7,231 nucleotides of DNA from JAIBBG01 sp043748015. Lineage in GTDB: Bacteria > Bacteroidota > Bacteroidia > Flavobacteriales_D > Sanyastnellaceae. Of the stretch, positions 1 to 4,670 are shown piece by piece. The stretch spans positions 1-7,231 of the forward strand of contig JAYTOA010000004.1 in assembly GCA_043748015.1 (NCBI GenBank), read 5' to 3'. Both the position numbers and the translations under genes were made by a program. Each line of letters opens with the position of its first letter. Positions within the stretch are counted from its first letter, which is position 1. The notes below the pieces were generated by a model. That model saw nothing but the letters and a program-made list of their open reading frames with translations. It was not told the DNA's origin and made no database searches.

Positions 1-75
1 TATAAAATCTTTCATCCCCCCCCCTCTACTCTACCTCAGACATCCGCGCAAATCAGCGTGAAAGTATTTACCCAC

Positions 76-109
76 AAAAAAAAAGGGATTCGCGTTGAAC
101 CCCTTTTTT
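76..109. terminator. Bidirectional terminator-like hairpin
   Basis: An A-tract followed by GGG (85-87) faces CCC plus a T-tract (101-109). Inside, TTC (89-91) can pair with GAA (97-99) around a five-base loop, with one A/C mismatch. Read on either strand the hairpin ends in a run of T, so it could stop transcription from both sides. It lies about 170 bases past the stop of the minus-strand response regulator gene and is the best candidate end of that operon; it would also end any plus-strand transcript entering from the left. The call rests on eye folding only. Confidence 0.6.
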
Positions 110-138
110 ATAAACCTGCAAGGAAAATTTTGAAACCA

Positions 139-161
139 ACGCGGTTCTGGAATAACCGCGT
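139..161. repeat. Perfect 8-bp inverted repeat (ACGCGGTT / AACCGCGT)
   Basis: The arms at 139-146 and 154-161 are exact reverse complements around a 7-base spacer and are GC-rich against the AT-rich surroundings. No T-run follows on either strand, so it is not a standard terminator. It lies between the response regulator stop and the hairpin at 76-109. It could be a 3' RNA stem that protects the operon transcript, or a protein-binding site. The rest of 1-281 shows no convincing gene; the longest plus-strand ATG frame I noticed there is 18 codons. Confidence 0.4.
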
Positions 162-281
162 AACCACAATGAAGACGACCACAAAAACAAAGGGTTGCCA
201 AATTAATTTCTTAAAGAGTGGGTGAAATTGCAAATTATCTCCTGAGAGTAGCGTCAGCTATGAGGAAACGATTTTGAAAAA

Positions 282-983
282 TTATTCCGGCAAAGTGAAC
301 CGATAGCCTACTCCCCGAACGGAATGAAAGAAAACAGGATTGCGACTGTCGGGCTCAAAATGCTTGCGGAAGGCTAGGATATAGTTGTCGATAGTGCGCG
401 TGCTGGGGAAAACATCATAGCCCCAAATTTTCTCAAGAATCTCTTCACGGCTCACCACTTCTCCTTTGCGCTGGATGAGGAGTTTCAACAACATCATTTC
501 TTTTCTGGAAATTACAGTCTCGGCGCCGTTTCTGTCTTTTATTGTGAAGTTCAGAAAATTCACGTAGTTCAGACCGAAGGTATATTCGTTGAAGTCGGCG
601 AGGGTTTGTTTGCTCTCTTTGCGCTGAATCAATTTGGCAACACGCAGCATCAATTCCTCAAGGTCGAATGGCTTAGCGAGATAGTCGTCACCTCCAATCT
701 TCAATCCTTCAACGCGGTCTTTTCCGGTACCTTTTGCGGAAAGAAATAGGACAGGAGTGATATTTCCTTCAAGACGGATAGTCTGACAAACAGCGAAGCC
801 GTCCAACAGTGGAATCATCACATCGAGAATAGCAAGATCAAATGCCTGATTTCTGAATTTTTCCAACGCAGCATGACCGTTACTCACATGTACGACGTGG
901 TAACCTTCCAGTCTCAGATTAAGAGAAAGCGCTGTTGCGAGGCTTTCCTCATCCTCAACAAGAAGAATACGGTACTTGTCCAA
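282..983 (-). CDS. OmpR/PhoB-family DNA-binding response regulator (TTG start)
   Basis: This 233-residue two-component response regulator should be phosphorylated by a sensor kinase and then bind DNA to control transcription. The receiver domain (about 4-118) shows the acidic pair E10/D11, phospho-acceptor D54 in LDVMIP, switch residue S82 in LFLSAKG, and K104 in LAKPF. A winged-helix effector domain (about 130-231) includes the recognition-helix region RTIDNYI (196-202) and the closing RGVGYRF. Length is normal for the family and all key residues are present. The start is TTG (981-983): an in-frame TAA lies at 987-989 and no ATG or GTG lies between, so this is the only start that preserves the first receiver strand. 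It lies 30 bases after the DUF4920 gene on the same strand, so the two are probably co-transcribed. No histidine kinase gene is in view, so its signal and targets cannot be assigned. Confidence 0.95.
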   Translation of the reverse strand: MDKYRILLVEDEESLATALSLNLRLEGYHVVHVSNGHAALEKFRNQAFDLAILDVMIPLLDGFAVCQTIRLEGNITPVLFLSAKGTGKDRVEGLKIGGDDYLAKPFDLEELMLRVAKLIQRKESKQTLADFNEYTFGLNYVNFLNFTIKDRNGAETVISRKEMMLLKLLIQRKGEVVSREEILEKIWGYDVFPSTRTIDNYILAFRKHFEPDSRNPVFFHSVRGVGYRFTLPE

Positions 984-1013
984 TAGTTAGTTTTATGAAA
1001 AGATGAGCCTCAC

Positions 1014-1613
1014 TTAATGTGACCCTTCACCATGACCTTCGCCGTGCTCATGTCCGTGGTCGTGGTCATGCCCTTCACCGGAATGATCGTGATCGCATGA
1101 TGCGGGCTTCTTGCCCGTGTCAGCAGATTCGTTATAACCTTCGATCATAACACCGGTAGCTGTGAAAGCGATGAGTTTCAAAGGCTCTGTAATTTTAGCA
1201 ATTTCTTCTTCACTCTTTCCTTCTTCAAGTGCAAAGTGCTTTTGATCTTCAACTGAGCGCTCGTATTGATATGCTTTTCCTTTTACCTGAGCTTTCAAAC
1301 CTTCACAACCTGAAACAGGAACAAAAAAAACGTGATCGGTAGTTACTTTCATCACTTCACCATTGTCCATTTTGAGATTCATCCAACAACCTGCACTAGG
1401 GCATGTTTGATCGATGACACCTTCAACGATTGTTTCCAACGTGTCTTTTCCCATCAGGTTGGTTGCAACCATATTCACTGGAATAGCAGATGTAAGTTCG
1501 AATTTCTCACCATAAAACTCCTGTGCAGAAGCCTTTTTGGAATGATCATGACCACCGTGGTCGCAACCGCCCATGAGAATTGCTGTAAAAGCGAAAAGGA
1601 TAATGTTTTTCAT
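1014..1613 (-). CDS. DUF4920-type lipoprotein with histidine-rich ends
   Basis: The ATG at 1613 gives a 199-residue protein starting MKNIILFAFTAILMGGC, a lipoprotein signal with lipid-acceptor Cys17 (Met at -3 of the lipobox is atypical). Right after it comes DHGGHDH, then a compact domain (about 32-160) with C71-x4-C76 in the CPSAGCWMNL motif, FFVPVSGC (C103) and an acidic segment. This motif set matches DUF4920, a Bacteroidota family of unknown function. The tail (174-199) has nine His in 26 residues alternating with Asp, Glu and Gly, which looks like a metal-binding segment. A longer reading from GTG at 1646 adds 11 residues, but it overlaps the -7 promoter element at 1636-1643 and spoils the signal peptide, so I reject it. 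It leads the transcript that also carries the response regulator. A role in metal binding or metal stress is an inference from the histidines only. Confidence 0.85.
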   Translation of the reverse strand: MKNIILFAFTAILMGGCDHGGHDHSKKASAQEFYGEKFELTSAIPVNMVATNLMGKDTLETIVEGVIDQTCPSAGCWMNLKMDNGEVMKVTTDHVFFVPVSGCEGLKAQVKGKAYQYERSVEDQKHFALEEGKSEEEIAKITEPLKLIAFTATGVMIEGYNESADTGKKPASCDHDHSGEGHDHDHGHEHGEGHGEGSH

Positions 1614-1635
1614 TGATTTGTAATTGATTCGGGTG

Positions 1636-1671
1636 CAAAAGTACACATGACGAGCAGATTAGGCGGCCAAA
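1636..1671 (-). promoter_or_regulatory. Bacteroidota-type promoter for the DUF4920/response regulator operon
   Basis: On the minus strand TACTTTTG (1643 to 1636) exactly matches the Bacteroidota -7 consensus TAnnTTTG. A TTTG (1671 to 1668) lies 24 bases upstream, slightly longer than the usual spacing to a -33 box. Transcription would begin near 1630, leaving a leader of roughly 17 bases before the ATG at 1613. This placement decides the start codon of the lipoprotein gene. Confidence 0.55.
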
Positions 1672-1680
1672 ATTTCTCAA

Positions 1681-1900
1681 CAGGAGGGTTTTGTCACAAA
1701 GGCAAGAAGACACGCAGATTCACAAAGGAATGGTTGATTTATTGACTTGAAGATTCGAAGATTTATCCGCGAATGGAATTCTTACTTTCAAAACCACAGT
1801 TTGAAAAGCAGCAATTTTCAATTTGCAACTTTCGATCTCACCATAAAATCTTTGATCTGATAACAGAAAAAATCACGCGAACTAGGAACCAGGAACTTTG
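1681..1900. repeat. Intergenic stretch with short relic-like direct repeats
   Basis: This spacer between yajC and the DUF4920 promoter carries no plausible gene. It contains CACAAAGG twice (1695-1702 and 1721-1728) around an ACACGCAGATT-like segment, ATCCGCG (1765-1771), ATAAAATCTTTGATC (1843-1857), and AGGAAC twice, seven bases apart (1884-1889, 1891-1896). Two of these recur at the left edge of the window: ATAAAATCTTTCATC at 2-16 and ATCCGCG at 42-48. I read this as degraded copies of dispersed intergenic sequence; whether it is a real repeat family cannot be settled from one window. Confidence 0.35.
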
Positions 1901-1902
1901 TC

Positions 1903-2214
1903 TTACTTCTTATCCTGTCCTTCCGTCACCGTATTCGTCGCGCTGAGTCCTGATTTTTCAACACGCATTCTGCCTTGGTCCAATTTGATCACAACCGTTT
2001 TTTCATCTACTTCGATGATCTCGCCGTGGATACCACCACTGGTCATTACTTTATCACCAACACCTGCCGCTTCCTGAAATTTGCGCTGCTCTTTGGCACG
2101 CTTCATCTGCGGACGAATCATGAAGAAATAGAAAATAGCAAAGAATCCTACCATGAAAATAAGTGTGGTGGAACCGCCGCCCTGGCCCTGGGCCTGTAAT
2201 AAAACGCTTGTCAT
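1903..2214 (-). CDS. yajC: Preprotein translocase subunit YajC
   Basis: This 103-residue small inner-membrane protein is the accessory subunit of the Sec translocon that associates with SecDF-YidC. A short Gln/Gly-rich N-terminus is followed by one membrane segment (about 17-37), the hallmark FFMIRPQMKRAKEQ, and a cytosolic KOW-like beta domain with VGDKVMTSGGIHGEI and VVIKLDQGRMRVEKSGL. Length and motifs fit the family well. The start is ATG at 2214. The gene is last in a minus-strand operon, 39 bases after the DUF1573 gene; the DUF1573-yajC pairing is common in Bacteroidota. No clear terminator follows it, only the repeat-bearing spacer. Confidence 0.96.
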   Translation of the reverse strand: MTSVLLQAQGQGGGSTTLIFMVGFFAIFYFFMIRPQMKRAKEQRKFQEAAGVGDKVMTSGGIHGEIIEVDEKTVVIKLDQGRMRVEKSGLSATNTVTEGQDKK

Positions 2215-2253
2215 ATAATTGTTTGTTGTTTTGCTTGTTTGAATGGTGCGAAT

Positions 2254-2751
2254 CTACTTCTGCATTTCCATTTCGAATTTCATTTTCTTTTCATCGACGG
2301 ATTCTGTGCCGGAAACTTCACCGGTCAGCTTGAGATCAATCACTTTGGGAACGCAATTCGTGAGAATAGAAACGCTTTTATCGATCTTACCGGGAAACCC
2401 TTTACTGTCGAATTCGATGGTGATCTGTCCTTCATCGCCCGGCGCAATGGGTTCGTGCGGCCAATCTTTTGGAGTTGTGCATCCGCATGAAGGCGAAACC
2501 TGACTTATCACCAGCGGTGTCTTTCCTCTATTCACAAATTTGTAAGAGTGAACCACTTTTTCACCAATAGCGATTTTCCCGAAATTGTACTCAATGGAGT
2601 CGAAAACAATCACCGGTGCGTCCACAGCTTCTTCAGAACCTGAAGGAGGAAAGTGAATCATATCTGCAGTAACTTGTCGCTGATCCGTTTGACAACCCGC
2701 CAATAAAACGACAATTGTGAAAGAACTCAGAAATTTTGAAGTGGATTTCAT
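2254..2751 (-). CDS. DUF1573 domain lipoprotein
   Basis: From ATG 2751 the product is 165 residues and begins with a lipoprotein signal, MKSTSKFLSSFTIVVLLAGC, with lipobox LAGC and acceptor Cys20. The DUF1573 domain (about 50-145) has FDSIEYNFGKIAIGE, the family's SPSCGCTTP motif (C89, C91), IAPGDEGQITIEFDSKGFPG and VSILTN. DUF1573 is an Ig-like/ASH-type fold, abundant in Bacteroidota and of unknown molecular function. An alternative ATG at 2802 overlaps the upstream stop as TAATG, suggesting coupled translation, and would add 17 residues (MVNKAKTF...) before the signal. I prefer 2751 because lipoprotein signals rarely have so long an n-region, but the overlap makes 2802 a real possibility. 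The protein would be exported by Sec, fitting its neighbour yajC, and lipidated by Lgt. Confidence 0.88.
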   Translation of the reverse strand: MKSTSKFLSSFTIVVLLAGCQTDQRQVTADMIHFPPSGSEEAVDAPVIVFDSIEYNFGKIAIGEKVVHSYKFVNRGKTPLVISQVSPSCGCTTPKDWPHEPIAPGDEGQITIEFDSKGFPGKIDKSVSILTNCVPKVIDLKLTGEVSGTESVDEKKMKFEMEMQK

Positions 2752-2801
2752 CGGGGTCAAATGTCGGTACTCTGAGCCGAAAGTTTTTGCTTTATTGACC
2801 A

Positions 2802-3389
2802 TTAAATATCTTCTCCATCACTGTATGACCCTCCGTATTCGTCGGCATCAAAGAATTCATTGTCGTCGTCAAACATGTCGTCTTCATCTTTCGCGTCGCC
2901 CGTGCTTCCATGCATTTCGTTGAATTCATCTTCTGAAAATTCTTCGCCAAACAGATCCATTTCTTTCGAATCCTGTGAAGGCGCTTCACCATAAATCAGT
3001 GCCACGCGAGGATAGATTGTGCTTGGCATGTCCTTTTTTATTTCAACGAGTTCAACGTAGAAAATCCACATTTTGAGGAAATCATACACATAAAGAATCT
3101 TGTCGGCAGGCTGTTTGGCTAACTCATTCAGTTTGGTGGATTTCATACTCAGCTTCACATCCGAACCCATTTCCGTCAATGGAATTTCGAGGCCTTTTTC
3201 CCAGCTTTCATTGCTCATATAAAAACTCGCCATTTCGCCTTCTTCGAAATCGAATCCATCGAGTATCGCACGATGGAGATCTTCGAAAGTCGCATCCGTT
3301 TCTATTTCGATGTCACGGAATACGTCCTGCTCAGTGTCAACAATCACACGGAACTTGAATATGTTGACGTTGGCTAGCTTCTTTGCCAT
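2802..3389 (-). CDS. Plasmid pRiA4b ORF-3-like domain protein with acidic tail
   Basis: This 195-residue cytoplasmic protein appears to belong to the pRiA4b ORF-3-like family (PF07929), whose biochemical role is unknown. Residues 8-115 hold the domain: an opening beta-strand (FKFRVIVD), TFEDLHRAILDGFDF (the DLHxAI motif), and the ILYVYDFLKMW region corresponding to the family's YDFGDxW motif. The tail from 145 onward is extremely acidic, with 22 Asp/Glu among the last 51 residues, and is probably disordered. The start is ATG at 3389, just downstream of an exact -7 promoter element. It is first in the operon with the DUF1573 gene and yajC, and its TAA shares one base with a possible ATG of the next gene. 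Despite the plasmid-derived family name nothing here suggests a plasmid. Confidence 0.85.
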   Translation of the reverse strand: MAKKLANVNIFKFRVIVDTEQDVFRDIEIETDATFEDLHRAILDGFDFEEGEMASFYMSNESWEKGLEIPLTEMGSDVKLSMKSTKLNELAKQPADKILYVYDFLKMWIFYVELVEIKKDMPSTIYPRVALIYGEAPSQDSKEMDLFGEEFSEDEFNEMHGSTGDAKDEDDMFDDDNEFFDADEYGGSYSDGEDI

Positions 3390-3414
3390 GGCTTTGAATA
3401 AAAAAATTGGTCGA

Positions 3415-3451
3415 CAAACCTACATGATTTTTTTTGATGTGTGTATACAAA
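3415..3451 (-). promoter_or_regulatory. Bacteroidota-type promoter for the pRiA4b-like/DUF1573/yajC operon
   Basis: On the minus strand TAGGTTTG (3422 to 3415) is an exact TAnnTTTG -7 element. A TTTG (3451 to 3448) lies 25 bases upstream, longer than the usual -33 spacing, so only the -7 box is convincing. Transcription would start near 3409, about 20 bases before the ATG at 3389. The 8-bp palindrome TGTATACA (3442-3449) overlaps the putative -33 area. Confidence 0.5.
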
Positions 3452-3452
3452 C

Positions 3453-3513
3453 GAGCAACACCAGGTTGTGAATTGTGTTCCTATAATTCAATGCTGCTCA
3501 ACGCACACAACCT
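3453..3513. repeat. Nested inverted repeats in the divergent intergenic region
   Basis: Several arms are reverse complements: AGGTTGTG (3463-3470) with CACAACCT (3506-3513), TGAATT (3469-3474) with AATTCA (3485-3490), and GAGCA (3453-3457) with TGCTC (3495-3499). The last two can form one stem; the first pair is an alternative. This lies upstream of the leftward operon and about 145 bases before the rightward gene at 3658, so an operator or structured leader is possible. I see no gene in 3390-3657. A near match to the -7 box, TAATTTCG at 3629-3636, could serve the rightward gene but has one mismatch. Confidence 0.3.
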
Positions 3514-3657
3514 TTTCAGCTAGGAGGGTGAAATCCACTTCGGTTTTTTTTTGATTTATTCGCGAAAATGAGTGCCCGAGGATGAAATTCATGCGACATC
3601 TTTTACCGATACAAGATACTAGATGACGTAATTTCGCACTCCGAAAAAACAACAGAG

Positions 3658-4179
3658 ATGAAATCGATCGATACCCGTATAATTAAAGGAATTGTTGCTC
3701 TTGGAGTGCTTGCGTTCAACATATATCTTTTCGTCATTGGTCGATGGGGATGGGGAATTACAATGCTGCTCGTTACAACGATCATGGTGCTTGTAACAAT
3801 GCGCAGTATGCGATTGATCATGGTTTTCTTTTACATGCGTCAACAGAAAATGGAAAAGTCGAAGGCGTGGTTGATGAAGGTAAACCCTGATCACTTATGG
3901 AAAGGGCAGAAGGGATATTATTATTTCCTGTTGGGTTCTTCTGAAGTTCAGAACAAGAGCCTTGCTCAAAGTGAAAAGAATTTTCGTCAGGCACTTTCAT
4001 TCGGCTTGCGCATGGATCATGACAAAGCCGCTGTATATCTCAATCTCGCCGTAATCGCGGCCAATCGCCGTAAAAAGCGCGAAGCCATTACGCATCTCAA
4101 CGAAGCCAAGAAGTATGACACGAAGGGCTATTTGAAAGGAGATATTAAGCAGGTGAGTAAGATGGTGAATAGCATCTGA
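3658..4179 (+). CDS. Membrane protein with two TM segments and a TPR-like tail
   Basis: This 173-residue protein has two predicted membrane helices (about 9-28 and 32-58) joined by a very short turn (GRWGWG), then a basic stretch (RQQKMEKSKAW) and a soluble helical region. That region has TPR-like spacing: GYYYFLLGSSEVQNKSLAQSEKNFRQALSFGL (about 86-117), and AAVYLNLAVIAANRRKKREAITHLNEAKKYD (about 124-154). Under the positive-inside rule the basic loop after TM2 puts the TPR-like tail in the cytoplasm, where it could act as a docking platform. I do not recognise a named family, and its function is unknown. The start is ATG at 3658, the first ATG of the open frame that precedes TM1. It is transcribed away from the pRiA4b-like operon and converges with the small gene at 4209-4520. 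Confidence 0.8.
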   Translation: MKSIDTRIIKGIVALGVLAFNIYLFVIGRWGWGITMLLVTTIMVLVTMRSMRLIMVFFYMRQQKMEKSKAWLMKVNPDHLWKGQKGYYYFLLGSSEVQNKSLAQSEKNFRQALSFGLRMDHDKAAVYLNLAVIAANRRKKREAITHLNEAKKYDTKGYLKGDIKQVSKMVNSI

Positions 4180-4181
4180 GG

Positions 4182-4210
4182 TAATTAATAATTATTAATT
4201 ATTAATTATT
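4182..4210. repeat. AT-only heptamer tandem repeat and 20-bp palindrome between convergent genes
   Basis: AATTATT occurs three times in a row (4190-4196, 4197-4203, 4204-4210), and positions 4182-4201 form a perfect 20-bp palindrome made only of A and T. The block fills the gap between the TGA of the plus-strand membrane protein gene (4177-4179) and the TAA of the minus-strand gene, whose stop codon (4209-4211) is partly built from the last repeat unit. As RNA it would form a weak A/U stem with no GC core, so a normal intrinsic terminator is not evident. Confidence 0.7.
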
Positions 4211-4520
4211 AGACCCTTCGGAGTCGCGGATTATCCAACACCATCACATGTTGCAAGCGCGCGAGTAGTTCCAGGCTTTTGTTCTGTGTATCCTGACAAA
4301 TGATATCGTAATGTTTGCCGAGAGCGTCACTTTCAGGGGGGAAACTGTGCGAATCGATTTTGAGTAACTGGTAGTTCAATTCCTCTGTTGCATCTTTGAT
4401 GATTCTGTTCAACTCGTCGCCTTGCTGAGGATAGTGCATCAGATGATGAAATCCTTGCTCGATGACGTCGTTCATCAATTCCTGGACAACCTGGCGTAAA
4501 GATTCTCTCGATATATTCAT
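4209..4520 (-). CDS. Small conserved-looking hypothetical protein, 103 aa
   Basis: The predicted product is a soluble protein rich in helix-forming residues. It has no signal peptide, no membrane segment and only one Cys. Visible segments are an amphipathic N-terminal helix (SRESLRQVVQELMNDVIEQGFHHLMHY), a middle helix (GDELNRIIKDATEELNYQLLKID), then HYDIICQDTQNKSLELLARLQHVMVL. I recognise no family or catalytic motif. The chosen start is ATG at 4520; extending to TTG at 4547 adds nine hydrophobic residues (MVTLILLNC) that look like translated leader. The gene stands alone on the minus strand, converging with the membrane protein gene and divergent from lgt, with no clear -7 box upstream. Codon use and the helical pattern suggest a real gene, but a false call cannot be excluded. 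Confidence 0.62.
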   Translation of the reverse strand: MNISRESLRQVVQELMNDVIEQGFHHLMHYPQQGDELNRIIKDATEELNYQLLKIDSHSFPPESDALGKHYDIICQDTQNKSLELLARLQHVMVLDNPRLRRV

Positions 4521-4658
4521 GCAGTTCAGAAGAATTAAGGTTACCAAACGAAAGTATGAATAAAAGCAGCAACATTTGCACTGTGCTAATTCAATGTTGA
4601 AATCTTATGCGGTCAACATTAGAAGATAGAGCCAATAATGCGCCTACTTGCGTGGGTA

Positions 4659-4666
4659 TAAATTTG
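4659..4666 (+). promoter_or_regulatory. TAnnTTTG -7 element directly upstream of lgt
   Basis: TAAATTTG exactly matches the Bacteroidota -7 consensus and ends four bases before the lgt ATG at 4671. No TTTG is present at the expected -33 distance. If used, transcription would start at or within a couple of bases of the ATG, implying a leaderless or nearly leaderless mRNA. The alternative is that it is a chance match and the true promoter lies further upstream in 4548-4658, where I see no other exact element. Confidence 0.4.
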
Positions 4667-4670
4667 AAAT

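Noticed and set aside
16..24. Run of nine C as a possible phase-variable tract
   Set aside because: It lies in non-coding sequence with no start codon or recognised promoter close enough to be switched.
1332..1616. Plus-strand frame of 94 codons opposite the DUF4920 gene
   Set aside because: It is antisense to a well-supported lipoprotein gene and its product resembles nothing; a shadow frame.
2239..2503. Two plus-strand frames opposite the DUF1573 gene
   Set aside because: Both are antisense to a gene with clear domain motifs; overlapping frames on that strand are composition artefacts.
2802..3389. Mobile element or plasmid origin suggested by the pRiA4b family name
   Set aside because: No transposase, terminal inverted repeats or plasmid genes are nearby, and the gene sits in a housekeeping operon.
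3603..3894. Minus-strand frames opposite the membrane protein gene
   Set aside because: The plus-strand frame has coherent membrane helices and TPR-like spacing; the antisense products are low-complexity and basic with no domain.
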